A stretch of 64,000 bases of DNA from Achromobacter kerstersii. GTDB lineage: Bacteria > Pseudomonadota > Gammaproteobacteria > Burkholderiales > Burkholderiaceae_B. The translations under genes were made by a program, and so were the position numbers. Within the stretch, counting starts at the first letter, position 1, and the number at the start of each line of letters is the position of its first letter. The notes beneath the pieces were generated by a model. The model made no database searches. It was not told the DNA's origin and was given only the letters and a program-made list of their open reading frames with translations. Location: positions 248,001 to 312,000 of the forward strand of contig NZ_CADIJQ010000003.1 of the NCBI RefSeq assembly GCF_902859595.1, in the 5' to 3' direction. This document shows, in pieces, positions 42,244 through 51,852 of this stretch.

Positions 42244-43467
42244 ATGCTGCCCGAATCTGACCCTGCAAGGGGGGAACCCGAGGTTCGCCTGCCCACGTCG
42301 ACGGTGTTGCTGCTGGCCGTGGCTTGCGCGTTGAGCGTGGCCAACGTCTATTACGCGCAACCCTTGCTGGATGCGATCGGGCGCGAGTTCGCGCTGGACG
42401 ACGCCGCGGTGGGCGTCGTTGTCACCGCCACGCAATTGGGCTGCGCGCTGGCCTTGCTGTTCGTCGTGCCGCTGGGTGATTTGCTGGACCGGCGCCGTTT
42501 GATGATCGGGCAATTGGGCTTGCTGGTGCTGGCGTTGATGGCGGTGGCGCTGTCGTCCAACACGCCCTGGCTGCTGACCGGCATGGTGGCGCTGGGATTG
42601 CTGGGAACGGCGATGACGCAGGGCTTGCTGGCGCTGTCTGCCGCGTTGGCCGCGCCGGGGGAGCGCGGGAGTGTCGTGGGCGCGGCGCAGGGCGGGGTGG
42701 TGATTGGTTTGCTGCTGGCGCGCACGGTGGCGGGCGTGGTGGCGGATGCCGCGGGATGGCGTGCGGTGTATGTCGTGTCAGCGATAGTGGCCGCCGTGTT
42801 GGCGATGGTGCTGATGCGCCGCTTGCCGCAACGCCGCTTGCCCACGGCGAACCTGTCGTACTGGGCGCTGCTGCGTTCGCTGTACACGTTGCTGGCCACC
42901 GAGCCGGTGCTGCGCGTGCGCGGCATGATCGCCTTGCTGATGTTTGCGGCCATCAGCGCATTCTGGACGGCGCTGGTGTTGCCGTTGAGCGCGCCGCCGC
43001 ATGGCTTGTCGCACACGGCGATTGGCGCGTTTGGGCTGGTCGGCGTGTTGGGCGTGTTGATGGCGGCGCGGGCCGGGCGTTGGGCTGACAGTGGGTTCGC
43101 GCAGCGCACCACGGGCGCGGGCTTGCTGCTGTTATGCCTGGCGTGGGCGCCCATTGCGTTGCTGGACCACAGCCTGTGGGCGCTGGCGCTGGGCGTGCTG
43201 ATTCTGGACGTGGCGCTGCAAGCGCTGCACGTGACCAATCAGACGATGATCTTCAGCATCAGCGCGCAGGCGCACAGCCGCCTGGTCGGGGCCTACATGA
43301 TGTTCTACGCCGTGGGCAGCGGGCTGGGCGGCATTGCCTCCACGGCGGTGTATGCGCGCGCGGGTTGGCTGGGGGTGTGTGCGCTGGGCGCCGGCATCAG
43401 CGCGGCGGCGTTGCTGTTCTGGGTGGTGACCTTGCCGCGCAAGGTATCGCAGCCGCTGCGGTGCTGA
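42244..43467 (+). CDS. MFS transporter, HxlR-linked
   Basis: Twelve-helix exporter of 407 residues. VANVYYAQPLLDAIGREFAL in the first helix and LGDLLDRRRLM in the 2-3 loop place it with the drug/metabolite MFS proteins that carry the YYxQP motif. GAGG lies a few bases before ATG 42244. Its regulator is likely the divergent HxlR protein. Substrate unknown. Confidence 0.88.
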   Translation: MLPESDPARGEPEVRLPTSTVLLLAVACALSVANVYYAQPLLDAIGREFALDDAAVGVVVTATQLGCALALLFVVPLGDLLDRRRLMIGQLGLLVLALMAVALSSNTPWLLTGMVALGLLGTAMTQGLLALSAALAAPGERGSVVGAAQGGVVIGLLLARTVAGVVADAAGWRAVYVVSAIVAAVLAMVLMRRLPQRRLPTANLSYWALLRSLYTLLATEPVLRVRGMIALLMFAAISAFWTALVLPLSAPPHGLSHTAIGAFGLVGVLGVLMAARAGRWADSGFAQRTTGAGLLLLCLAWAPIALLDHSLWALALGVLILDVALQALHVTNQTMIFSISAQAHSRLVGAYMMFYAVGSGLGGIASTAVYARAGWLGVCALGAGISAAALLFWVVTLPRKVSQPLRC

Positions 43468-43482
43468 ATCAAGCCCGTGATT

Positions 43483-43776
43483 TCAAGCCCGCATATACGC
43501 CCAGCCGTCCGCCTGACGCTGCGCAATATGCAGCACCGCGGCAGGCGCCGTTTGCACGTGGGCTGGCGCGGTGGCGCCCGTCGCGGTCAGCGTGTTCTGG
43601 CACAGCACCAGATGTTCGTCCGTGGGATGCGGTTCGGCCAGCGCGGCGGCCACGGCGCCGGCGTTGGCCACGATCTCCACCCGGGCTTGCGGGTCGGCCT
43701 TCTTCAGGTTCGCGGCGTTGCGGCGGGCGCGGTCCAGCGAGGCGGGAGTGGGGGCGTGTATCAGCAGTTGAATCAT
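43483..43776 (-). CDS. DsrE-family-like small protein
   Basis: A 97-residue cytoplasmic protein. IQLLIHAPTPASLDRARRNAANLKK and HLVLCQNTLTATG resemble the DsrE/DsrF-like fold, where the Cys in the CxN segment is functional. Its start lies one base before the ABC ATPase stop region, so it is the last gene of the sulfonate-type transport operon. A sulfur-related role is plausible but unproven. Confidence 0.65.
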   Translation of the reverse strand: MIQLLIHAPTPASLDRARRNAANLKKADPQARVEIVANAGAVAAALAEPHPTDEHLVLCQNTLTATGATAPAHVQTAPAAVLHIAQRQADGWAYMRA

Positions 43777-43777
43777 G

Positions 43778-44518
43778 TCAGTGGTGTTCCAGCGTGTGGG
43801 CGATGGCCGCCACCTGTGCGGCGAAGGCCGCCGTACCCCGGTCGCGGGGGCGCGGCAGGCCGATATCGTAACTGCCCACGATATTGGCGGGGTGCCCGCC
43901 TAGCACCACGACCTTGTCGGCCAGGAACACCGCTTCTTCGATGTCGTGCGTCACGAACAGCACCGCCGCGCCAGAAGCCTGCCAGACGCGGATCAGCTCT
44001 TGTTGCAGGTTGCGGCGCGTGATGGCGTCAACCGCGCTGAAGGGTTCGTCCATCAGCAGCAGGTCGGGCTTGACCGCCAGGGCGCGCGCAATGCCCACCC
44101 GCTGCGCCTGGCCGCCCGACAGCTGATGCGGCCAGCGCCGGCCGTAGTCGGCCATGTCCGTCAGTTGCAACGCCGAGGCGATGCGTTGCGATTTTTCTTC
44201 GCGGTCCAGCCCCAGGCCTTCCAGCCCATAGCCCACATTGCCGCCCACCGTGCGCCACGGCATCAGGCGGCTGTCTTGAAACACCACGGCGCGCGTGCGG
44301 CGGCCCGGGCGCGGCTGCGCCTGGAACCGGACGTCGCCGGAGGTCGGTTCGGTCAGCCCGGCGGCGGCGCGCAGCAAGGTGGACTTGCCCACACCCGAGC
44401 CGCCCACCACCGCCACAAAGCTGCCCGCTTCAATCTGCAACGACAAGCCCTGGATGACCGGCGCGGCCGCGCCCGGATGCTGATAAGACAGCTTCGAAAA
44501 CTCAATTACGGACGCCAT
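43778..44518 (-). CDS. ABC transporter ATP-binding protein, SsuB/TauB type
   Basis: ATPase of 246 residues powering import of an organosulfur or similar substrate. Walker A is GGSGVGKST, the signature LSGGQAQRVGIARAL, Walker B LLLMDEP, and H-loop VTHDIEE. The sequence fits the SsuB/TauB/NrtD branch. It overlaps the permease gene by 13 bases. Start ATG 44518. Confidence 0.92.
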   Translation of the reverse strand: MASVIEFSKLSYQHPGAAAPVIQGLSLQIEAGSFVAVVGGSGVGKSTLLRAAAGLTEPTSGDVRFQAQPRPGRRTRAVVFQDSRLMPWRTVGGNVGYGLEGLGLDREEKSQRIASALQLTDMADYGRRWPHQLSGGQAQRVGIARALAVKPDLLLMDEPFSAVDAITRRNLQQELIRVWQASGAAVLFVTHDIEEAVFLADKVVVLGGHPANIVGSYDIGLPRPRDRGTAAFAAQVAAIAHTLEHH

Positions 44519-45351
44519 TGCAGCACCTTGCTTTCGACGGCGGAGAACGCCAGGTCGCAGATTGTGTAGACCAGCGAAATGATCAGCATGTAGACGACGA
44601 CGGCGTCGTAAGCGCCGACGCCGGCCGCAGCGTTCATCTCTTGGCCCATGCCCGGCACGCCCAACAGTTCGGCCGCGATCAAGGTCATCCAGGCCTGGCC
44701 GATGCCGGTGCGCACGCCCGACAAGGCGCCGGGCGCGATGGCGGGCAGCGTCACGGAAAACGCGCGCGCCAGATAGCCGCCGTGGCCAAACGCGCGGGCC
44801 AGTTCGTAATAGCGCGGGTCTACGTTGCGCACGGCGCTGTAGGTGGCGAAGTAGTTCACCCAGAACACGCCGATGGCGATGACGAAGGCCGCGCCAGCGT
44901 GGCTGACCTTGAACCAGGCAATGGCGAATACCACCCAGGCCAGCGGCGGAATCGGGCGCAGGATGCGGGCCAGATACGCCTGCATCAGATCAAAGCGCGG
45001 CAGCGTCGCGGCGGCCAGCCCCACTCCGAAGCCCAGCGCAGTGCCCAGCGCCAGCCCCCAGAAATAGTGCACCAGGCTGGACCCGATGGCGGGCAGCAAA
45101 CGGCCCGATTGCCATTCCTGCGCCAAGGTGCCGGGCAGCGCGAACGGATCGGGCAGGGTGCCGCGCGGCGCCCATTCCCAGATCAGCGCGGCTTTCCAGA
45201 TTCCAATGAAAATGATCAGCCCGGCAATGCCATAGGCCGCCCGGCGCGCGGCGGCCAGCCAGGGCGGCGGGCCGTTGCGGGGCGATGACTGCGGGGCTGT
45301 CCGCAGGGATGATGACCCCGGCGCGGCGGTCACGTGCGCGCCCTGGCTCAT
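44506..45351 (-). CDS. ABC transporter permease, SsuC/TauC type
   Basis: Inner-membrane permease of 281 residues with about six helices. The cytoplasmic coupling loop is RAFSVTLPAIAPGALSGVRTGIGQAW, the EAA-type segment. An N-terminal polar tail (MSQGAHVTAAPGSSS) precedes the first helix. ATG 45351 overlaps the binding-protein gene by four bases. Confidence 0.9.
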   Translation of the reverse strand: MSQGAHVTAAPGSSSLRTAPQSSPRNGPPPWLAAARRAAYGIAGLIIFIGIWKAALIWEWAPRGTLPDPFALPGTLAQEWQSGRLLPAIGSSLVHYFWGLALGTALGFGVGLAAATLPRFDLMQAYLARILRPIPPLAWVVFAIAWFKVSHAGAAFVIAIGVFWVNYFATYSAVRNVDPRYYELARAFGHGGYLARAFSVTLPAIAPGALSGVRTGIGQAWMTLIAAELLGVPGMGQEMNAAAGVGAYDAVVVYMLIISLVYTICDLAFSAVESKVLQWRP

Positions 45352-46358
45352 GGCTTGGCGGCCTTGTCGTAGTAGCGGGTGTCGAACAATTGCTTCACAT
45401 CCACGGGCGGCGCTTCCACCGTGCCAAGCGTGGCCTGGAACGTTTGCAGCTCGGCCGTCGCATTGACGATGGCGTGCGGGTTGGCCTCGAACTGGTCGTG
45501 CGAGCTGCGGATGGCTTTCTCGACCAGCGCGCGGTCCAGGCGGCCGCCACCCACGTATTTCTGTACGTAGCCTGCGGCCTTGGCCGGGTCGTTCTTCAAC
45601 AGCGCCGTGGCCGCCAGATGCGCGTTCACCAGTTGCTGCACGGTGTCGGGATGGTCGGCGATGAGCTTTTCACGCACCAGCAGCACAGCGCCCGGCTGCT
45701 TGGGAAACAGCTCGGACCCCCGCGCCACCACGCGCGATTCCGGGGCGCGGGTCAGCACGGTGGTGACGGTGGGTTCGAGGATGGCCGCGCCATCAATGGC
45801 GCCCGTCAGCAGCGATTGCTGGATCTGGGCTTCGCCTTGATAGATGAGTTCGACGCTGGCCGGGTCAGCCTTGATCTGATTGCGCAGCCAATATTGCAAT
45901 GCGGCTTCCGGCACGGCGCCCTTGGGATAGCTGGCGATGACGGGCTTGCGGCCGTGATCCTTGGCGAAGCGGGCGAAGGCGGTGGCCGGGTCGCCCGACG
46001 CGAAGTAGGGCGCCAACGGGCCCAGCGCCACCACATTGACCTGTTCAACGATGTTCGACGCCACGACCTTGATCGGCGCGCCCTTTGCGCGCGCCACCAG
46101 CGCCGGCCCAATGCCCACGTAGGCAGCGTCTAACTGGCCGGCGATCAGCGCTTGCGTCAGCGCCGGGCCGCTCTGGAATTGCACCAGCTTGGGCGCGGGG
46201 GCGCCCTTGGCTTGCAGCGTGCCTTCTTCCAGTCCGACGAACAATTGCGCGTCGGGCAAGATCGGCAGATAGCCGATTTCCAGGACGGGCGGGGCGGACA
46301 GGGCGGGGGCAGTGGCGGCAGCGGAAAGCAGGGTGGCAATCAAGAGCTTGCGGAACAT
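45348..46358 (-). CDS. ABC transporter substrate-binding protein, SsuA/TauA type
   Basis: Periplasmic binding protein of 336 residues with a Sec signal (MFRKLLIATLLSAAATAPALSA). The mature protein has LEIGYLPILPDAQLFVGLEEG, QFQSGPALTQALIAGQLDAAYVGIGPALVA and DGAAILEPTVT, the NMT1/SsuA pattern for sulfonate, nitrate or thiamine-precursor uptake. First gene of the operon. The exact ligand is not evident. Confidence 0.88.
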   Translation of the reverse strand: MFRKLLIATLLSAAATAPALSAPPVLEIGYLPILPDAQLFVGLEEGTLQAKGAPAPKLVQFQSGPALTQALIAGQLDAAYVGIGPALVARAKGAPIKVVASNIVEQVNVVALGPLAPYFASGDPATAFARFAKDHGRKPVIASYPKGAVPEAALQYWLRNQIKADPASVELIYQGEAQIQQSLLTGAIDGAAILEPTVTTVLTRAPESRVVARGSELFPKQPGAVLLVREKLIADHPDTVQQLVNAHLAATALLKNDPAKAAGYVQKYVGGGRLDRALVEKAIRSSHDQFEANPHAIVNATAELQTFQATLGTVEAPPVDVKQLFDTRYYDKAAKP

Positions 46359-46680
46359 GGGGAATCCTGTGAATCGCGCCTTGATACGGCTGGCGCTTTG
46401 CCTACGGGCAAAGGGTTTTCCGGTGTCCGTTTAATGATTTTAAATATGTTTATTCTCGTTCTTTATTCTTTATGGTTATATGCTTAATGACGGGGCCAGA
46501 GCGCATTCTGACCGCCCGCGCATGCAAAGAGACCGCCCTGAAGGCGGTCTCTTTGGGTAGCACACGCTGTCACGCTGGCTATTGCGCTCGTTGTCGCACG
46601 AGGGGCAAGCCAAGTGCCCAGCTGCCGCGCTCGTTATCCTTCCGGGCGCGAACCCCGTGCCGAGCCGGTCGCTTGCTGGC
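46359..46680. other. Intergenic region between the ABC operon and the acyl-CoA dehydrogenase gene
   Basis: About 320 bases. 46430-46490 is strongly AT-rich and should hold the minus-strand promoter of the ABC operon. A terminator lies at 46526-46554. The rest (46560-46680) shows no gene or repeat. Confidence 0.6.
46526..46554 (-). terminator. Intrinsic terminator of the acyl-CoA dehydrogenase transcript
   Basis: AAAGAGACCGCC and GGCGGTCTCTTT form a perfect 12-bp stem around a five-base loop. The flanking A/T runs give a short U tract on either strand. It lies about 130 bases after the minus-strand acyl-CoA dehydrogenase stop and before the ABC operon promoter. Confidence 0.8.
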
Positions 46681-48450
46681 TTAAGGCTGGACCTCGTAAT
46701 CCTTCGAACCCAGCACCACCGCTGCCAAGCCCGGCGCCTGCGTCAGCTTGTGCAAGGCGTAGCACTGCACGGTGGCGATCTTGGCGTCGTGGAACGCCGG
46801 GTCTTCCTGGCGATGGTCCAGGCTCGCGAGCAACGCGCGCGCCATCTGCCAACCGGCCAGCGTCGTGCCCGCCAGCAGCAGATACGGCACGGCCGAACCG
46901 AAGACGGCGTTGGGCGCGCCGGCCGCGTTGGCCAGCACGAAGTCCACCACATTCGCCAACGCCATCCGTGCCTGGCGCAGCGGCTTCAGCACCAGAGCAG
47001 CGGCCGGTTCGCTGCGCGATTCCAGCTCCTTTTCCGTTTGCTGGATGCCGGCGAGCAAGGCTTGCGCCACCGCGCCGCCATCGCGCAAGGTCTTGCGGCC
47101 GACCAGGTCATTCGCCTGGATGGCGGTGGTGCCTTCATAGATGGTCAGGATGCGGGCGTCGCGGTAGTACTGCGCGGCGCCGGTTTCCTCGATGAAGCCC
47201 ATGCCGCCGTGCACCTGCACGCCCAGGCTGGCGACGTCGATCGACATTTCGGTGCACCAGCCTTTCACGATGGGCACCAGAAATTCCTGGATGGCCAACT
47301 GGTGTTTGCGTTCGGTGGCGTCGGGGCTGGCGTGCGCCAGATCGGCATGGCCGGCGGTCACATAGGCCAGCGCGCGGCCCGCTTCGGTCAGGGCGCGCAT
47401 CGTGCCCAGCATGCGGCGCACGTCGGGGTGCTGGATGATGGGCACTGCCTCGCGCGATGAACCATCAACCGGGCGGCTCTGCACGCGTTCGGCGGCGTAG
47501 GCCAGCGCATGCTGGTACGCGCGGTCAGCGATGGCGATACCCTGCACGCCCACCGCGTAGCGCGCGGCGTTCATCATGATGAACATGGCGTCCAGCCCGC
47601 GGTTTTCCTGGCCGACCAGATAGCCCAGCGCGCCGCCCGCATCGCCGAATTGCAGCGTGGCGGTGGGACTGGCCTTGATGCCCAGCTTGTGCTCAATCGA
47701 CACGCACTCGACGTCGTTGCGGGCGCCCAGCGAGCCGTCTTCGTTCACCAGGAACTTGGGCACCAGGAACAGCGAAATGCCCTTCACGCCTTCGGGCGCG
47801 TCGGGCAGCCGGGCCAGCACCAGGTGCAGGATGTTCTCGGTCAGGTCGTGGTCGCCATAGGTGATGAAGATCTTGGTGCCGGACAGCCGGTACGTGCCAT
47901 CGCCCACGGGCTGTGCGCGCGTGCGGATCATGGCCAGGTCGGAACCGGCCTGCGGCTCGGTCAGGTTCATGGTGCCCGTCCACTGGCCCGAAATCATGGG
48001 GCCGATGAAGCGCGATTTCAATTCGGGCGAGCCGGCCGTCAGCAGGGCTTCGATGGCGCCGTTGGTCAGCAGCGGGCACAGCGCGAACGACAGGTTGGCG
48101 GCGTTCAGCATTTCAGAGCAGGGCGAGCCGATCAGGCCGGGCAGGCCCTGGCCGCCGTACTCAACGGGATGCGACATGCCCTGCCAGCCGGCTTCGGTGT
48201 ATTGGCGGAAAGCCTGCTTGAAGCCGGGCGAGGTCGTGACCTTGCCGTCGCGCCAGGCGCTGGGTTCGCGGTCGGCGGCGTGGTTCAGCGGCGCCAGCAC
48301 ATCGGCGGCGAAGTGGGCGGACTCTTCCAGCACGGCTTGGGCGGTGTCGGGCGTGGCCTCCTCGTAACCGGGCAGCGCGGCAACTTGCTGCAGGCCGGCC
48401 AGATGGTTCAACACGAACAACATGTCTTTCACGGGGGCTTGGTACGTCAT
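46681..48450 (-). CDS. Acyl-CoA dehydrogenase (DmdC-like)
   Basis: FAD enzyme of 589 residues that introduces the alpha-beta double bond. WTGTMNLTEPQAGSDLA is the substrate/FAD block, GVQVHGGMGFIEETG...YYRDARILTIYEGTTAIQ the C-terminal core with the catalytic Glu. The extra ~110 C-terminal residues match the long acyl-CoA dehydrogenases such as DmdC (3-methylmercaptopropionyl-CoA dehydrogenase). The ligase gene upstream (40 bases) fits the DmdB-DmdC pairing, but other substrates are possible. Confidence 0.87.
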   Translation of the reverse strand: MTYQAPVKDMLFVLNHLAGLQQVAALPGYEEATPDTAQAVLEESAHFAADVLAPLNHAADREPSAWRDGKVTTSPGFKQAFRQYTEAGWQGMSHPVEYGGQGLPGLIGSPCSEMLNAANLSFALCPLLTNGAIEALLTAGSPELKSRFIGPMISGQWTGTMNLTEPQAGSDLAMIRTRAQPVGDGTYRLSGTKIFITYGDHDLTENILHLVLARLPDAPEGVKGISLFLVPKFLVNEDGSLGARNDVECVSIEHKLGIKASPTATLQFGDAGGALGYLVGQENRGLDAMFIMMNAARYAVGVQGIAIADRAYQHALAYAAERVQSRPVDGSSREAVPIIQHPDVRRMLGTMRALTEAGRALAYVTAGHADLAHASPDATERKHQLAIQEFLVPIVKGWCTEMSIDVASLGVQVHGGMGFIEETGAAQYYRDARILTIYEGTTAIQANDLVGRKTLRDGGAVAQALLAGIQQTEKELESRSEPAAALVLKPLRQARMALANVVDFVLANAAGAPNAVFGSAVPYLLLAGTTLAGWQMARALLASLDHRQEDPAFHDAKIATVQCYALHKLTQAPGLAAVVLGSKDYEVQP

Positions 48451-48489
48451 GGCCTCGGAGCTCCTGATTGGGGGTGTTGGCGCCGGCGT

Positions 48490-50217
48490 TCAGACGGCTT
48501 TCTTGGGATTGGCCACCGCGGTGGCCTCGGGATTGGCGTTGGGCTTGGCGTCGGACTTCGCATCAGACTTCGCGCCAGGAATGGCCACATCAATGGCCTG
48601 GGTCGCGCCGACCGCGGCGCGCAGTTCAAACTTCTGGATCTTGCCGGTGGATGTCTTGGGCAGTTCACCAAAGCGCACCGCGCGCGGGACCTTGAAGCCC
48701 GGCAGCAGCAGCTTGCAGTGCGCGATGATTTCTTCTGCGGTAGCCGTGAACCCGGGCTTCAGTTCCACGAAGGCGCACGGCGTTTCGCCCCACTTCGGGT
48801 CGGGCATGGCCACCACCGCCACGGCGGCAACCGAAGGGTGGCGGTACAACGCGTCTTCGACCTCGATGCTCGAGATGTTTTCACCGCCCGAAATAATGAT
48901 GTCCTTGCTGCGGTCTTTGATGCGCACGTACCCGTCCGCCGTCATCACGCCCAGGTCACCTGTGTGGAACCAGCCGCCCGCAAACGCATCGTCGGTGGCG
49001 CGGTCATTCTTCAGATAGCCCTTCATGCAGATGTTGCCGCGGAACATGACTTCGCCAACGGTCTGTTCGTCGGCGGGCACTTCTTCCATGGTCTCGGGGT
49101 TGCGCACCGACACGCCCGCCTGCAAGTGATAGCGCACGCCCTGGCGCGCGGTCAGCATTGCGCGGCGTTCGTCGTCCAGCGCGTCCCACGCTTCCTGGCG
49201 GGCGCAGACGGCGGCCGGGCCATAGACTTCCGTCAAGCCATAAACGTGCGTCAGCTCGAAGCCGATGTCGCGCATCTTTGCGATGACGGCCGGCGCGGGC
49301 GCGGCGCCCGCGACCATCGTGCGCACGGTATGCGTGATGCCGGCGCGCATCTCGGCGGGCGCATTCGCCAGCGCGCTTTGCACGATAGGCGCGCCGCAGT
49401 AATGCGTGACGCCTTCGGCACGGATCAGGTCGAACACGGTCTGGGGATCAAACTTGCGCAGGCACACGTTCACGCCCGCGCGCGCGGCCACCGTCCAGGG
49501 GAAGCACCAGCCATTGCAATGGAACATGGGCAGCGTCCACAGATAGACCGCGTGCTTGGGCATGTCCCATTCCAGGATGTTGCTGATGGCGTTCAGGTAG
49601 GCGCCGCGGTAGTGGTAGACCACGCCCTTCGGGTCGCCTGTGGTGCCTGACGTGTAATTCAGCGCGATGGCGTCCCATTCATCAGCGGGCGGTTTCCAGT
49701 CGAACGTGGCGGGCGCGTCGGCCAGGAAGGCTTCGTAGTCGGTCGCGCCAGGCAGGGTGGCGGGCGCGGACGCCAGGTCGTGCACGGACACGATCTTCAG
49801 ATGCGGGAATTCGGCGCGGGCGCGCTGCGCGACGTCGCCGTATTCGGTGTCAACGATCAGCGCGCGGGCTTCGCCGTGGCCCAGCATGAACAGCACGCTG
49901 GGCGTATCGAGCCGGGTGTTCAAGGTGTTGAGCACAGCGCCCAGCATCGGCACGCCGAAGTGGGCCTCGACCATAGCGGGAATGTTGGGCAGCATGACAG
50001 CGACGGTATCGCCGCGCTTAATACCGGCCTGCGCCAGCGCGTTAGCCAGCCGCTGGGCGCGTTCATAGGTCTGGCCCCAGGTGCGGCGCACGTTGCCATG
50101 CACCACGGCCAGGCGGTTGCCGTAGACCTCGGCGGCGCGCGCGATGAAATCCACCGGCGTCAAGGCTTCGTAGTTGGCGTCGCGGCGCGCCAGGCCATGG
50201 TCGAACATGCTGCTCAT
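48490..50217 (-). CDS. AMP-forming acyl-CoA synthetase (DmdB-like)
   Basis: A 575-residue ligase. LNYTSGTTGDPKGV is the phosphate loop, YGLTEVYGPA the A5 motif, WFHTGDLGVMTADGYVRIKDRSKDIIISGGENI the hinge, and KTSTGKIQKF the C-terminal Lys. It makes an acyl-CoA for the dehydrogenase that follows. The C-terminus adds a low-complexity tail of KSDAKSDAKPNANPEA type. The start is ATG 50217, with another ATG at 50208. Confidence 0.88.
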   Translation of the reverse strand: MSSMFDHGLARRDANYEALTPVDFIARAAEVYGNRLAVVHGNVRRTWGQTYERAQRLANALAQAGIKRGDTVAVMLPNIPAMVEAHFGVPMLGAVLNTLNTRLDTPSVLFMLGHGEARALIVDTEYGDVAQRARAEFPHLKIVSVHDLASAPATLPGATDYEAFLADAPATFDWKPPADEWDAIALNYTSGTTGDPKGVVYHYRGAYLNAISNILEWDMPKHAVYLWTLPMFHCNGWCFPWTVAARAGVNVCLRKFDPQTVFDLIRAEGVTHYCGAPIVQSALANAPAEMRAGITHTVRTMVAGAAPAPAVIAKMRDIGFELTHVYGLTEVYGPAAVCARQEAWDALDDERRAMLTARQGVRYHLQAGVSVRNPETMEEVPADEQTVGEVMFRGNICMKGYLKNDRATDDAFAGGWFHTGDLGVMTADGYVRIKDRSKDIIISGGENISSIEVEDALYRHPSVAAVAVVAMPDPKWGETPCAFVELKPGFTATAEEIIAHCKLLLPGFKVPRAVRFGELPKTSTGKIQKFELRAAVGATQAIDVAIPGAKSDAKSDAKPNANPEATAVANPKKAV

Positions 50218-50318
50218 GCGTTGTCTCCGAATGGAACGCACAAGGCGCCCCTTATTTATTTCGGGGAAAAGGTTGATCCCCGTCGCTTGCGTGAGCGTAG
50301 GGCCGGCCGGAAAATACT

Positions 50319-50340
50319 GTCTGTCGTCTGCATGACAGAC
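50319..50340. promoter_or_regulatory. 22-base inverted repeat, candidate Crp-family site
   Basis: GTCTGTC and GACAGAC are perfect arms separated by eight bases, the geometry of Crp/Fnr sites. It lies between the divergent ligase (50217) and Crp-family (50386) genes, so one site could control both. Confidence 0.6.
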
Positions 50341-50385
50341 CGCCGTCTGACCCCGCAATCTTCCAGTTTTACACGGTTTCCACCC

Positions 50386-51096
50386 ATGTCCGATGTTTTA
50401 AACCCTGTTTCCGCCACGGAGCTTGCCCGCCTGTTTCGGGCCTGTGCCTGGTTCGGCGCGCTGGACGCCCGCCACCAGGATCTGGTGCTGGCGACGGCGC
50501 GCGCCGAACACGTGGGAAGTGGCGCATGGATCGCGCGGCGCAATGCGCCGTCTGATTACTGGCTGGGCGTGCACACGGGCTTGCTGAAGCTGGCGATCTA
50601 CAACGAATCGGGGCGCAGCTGCACATTTTCCGGCGTGCCGCCGGGCGGCTGGTTTGGCGAAGGCAGCGTCATCAAGCGCGAGCTGCGCAAGTACGACGTG
50701 GTGGCGATTCAGCCGTCGCTGGTGATGTCGGTGCCGGCCGCCACCTTTCACGCGTTGCTGGCCGCCAGCCTGCCGTTTTCGCACTTTGTCATCGGCCAAT
50801 TGAATGACCGCATGGGCGAGTTCATTGCGTCCATCCAGAACCATCGGCTGTTGGATGCGGATGCGCGCGTGGCGCAATCGCTTGCGCAGTTGTTCAACCC
50901 GCAGCTGTATCCGTCCACGGACTTGACGCTGGCGATTTCGCAGGAAGAGCTCGGCTATCTGACCGGACTGTCGCGCCAGCGGGTCAACCAGGCGTTGCAG
51001 CTGCTGGCTGACCTGGGCATCCTGGCGCTGGCGTACAACCAGATCAAGGTGATGGACCTGAGCCGGCTGCGCCAATACGGCCTGGACCAGATTTAG
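50386..51096 (+). CDS. Crp/Fnr-family regulator
   Basis: A 236-residue regulator. Residues ~30-130 are a cyclic-nucleotide-binding-like beta roll (SDYWLGVHTGLLKLAIYNESGR, PGGWFGEGSVI); residues ~165-225 are the winged helix (ISQEELGYLTGLSRQRVNQALQLL). It lacks the N-terminal Cys cluster of Fnr. Start ATG 50386. It is divergent from the acyl-CoA ligase and is a plausible regulator of that fatty-acid operon. Confidence 0.88.
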   Translation: MSDVLNPVSATELARLFRACAWFGALDARHQDLVLATARAEHVGSGAWIARRNAPSDYWLGVHTGLLKLAIYNESGRSCTFSGVPPGGWFGEGSVIKRELRKYDVVAIQPSLVMSVPAATFHALLAASLPFSHFVIGQLNDRMGEFIASIQNHRLLDADARVAQSLAQLFNPQLYPSTDLTLAISQEELGYLTGLSRQRVNQALQLLADLGILALAYNQIKVMDLSRLRQYGLDQI

Positions 51097-51836
51097 CCGC
51101 AGTCAGCGAAGGAGTGGGCGCCTGGCAACGCCGAGTTGATGGCCGCCGTGAGCGCCGCGCGCGCCAGCAGCCGGGTGGAGTCCAGCGTGGGCAGCTCCGA
51201 ATTCGTGTCGTTCAACACCAGCGGCAGTTCCGTGCAGCCCAACACCACCGCATCGCAACCGGCATCGCGCAAGTGTTCGATGATGGTTTGCAGCCGCGCC
51301 ACCGACTCCGGCTTAAACTCGCCATAGACCAGCTCGTCCATGATGATGCGGCCCATCGCGATGCGGTCGTCTTCCGAAGGCCGCACAGCCTCCAGCCCCA
51401 CCGCGCCCAGTTTTTCCGGGTAGACCTCGCTATCCACCAGCCAGCGCGTGCCCAGAATGCCGATGCGCCGAAACCCGCGCGCCACGGCGTCGGCGGCCAC
51501 CGCTTCGGCGATGTGCAGCCAGGGCAGCGGCGACGCCGGCAGCACATGGCCCAGCGCCTGATGGATGGTGTTGTCGGGGCAAATCAGGAAGTCGGCGCCG
51601 GCACGCGCCAGCTTGCCGGCAGACGACAGCATCAGCGCGCCCACGCCGGGCAGGTCGCCTTGATCCAGGCAGACCACGTAGTCGGCCAGTGAATGCGTGT
51701 GCAGTGAAATTTCCGGATGCGCGTGCGGCCCCATGCGCGCGGCGCCCTCCGCGCACAGCGTGCGATAACACAGCGCCGCGCCTTCGGCGGAGCAGGCGAC
51801 GATGCCGATATGCAGCGGGCGGGCGTGGGAGGTCAT
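51093..51836 (-). CDS. Aspartate/glutamate racemase family protein
   Basis: A 247-residue enzyme of two similar half-domains. The paired catalytic cysteines are in FLICPDNTIHQAL and VVLGCTELPLVL. GIVACSAEGAALCYRTL opens the fold. It may racemise an amino acid or act as a related isomerase. It overlaps the Crp-family gene end by four bases and precedes no obvious partner. Start ATG 51836. Confidence 0.87.
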   Translation of the reverse strand: MTSHARPLHIGIVACSAEGAALCYRTLCAEGAARMGPHAHPEISLHTHSLADYVVCLDQGDLPGVGALMLSSAGKLARAGADFLICPDNTIHQALGHVLPASPLPWLHIAEAVAADAVARGFRRIGILGTRWLVDSEVYPEKLGAVGLEAVRPSEDDRIAMGRIIMDELVYGEFKPESVARLQTIIEHLRDAGCDAVVLGCTELPLVLNDTNSELPTLDSTRLLARAALTAAINSALPGAHSFADCG

Positions 51837-51852
51837 TGCGAGAATTCCTGGT

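Noticed and set aside
47509-49650. Plus-strand open frame of about 700 codons
   Set aside because: Antisense to the acyl-CoA dehydrogenase and ligase genes; the translation is Gly/Arg/His-rich without any fold signature.
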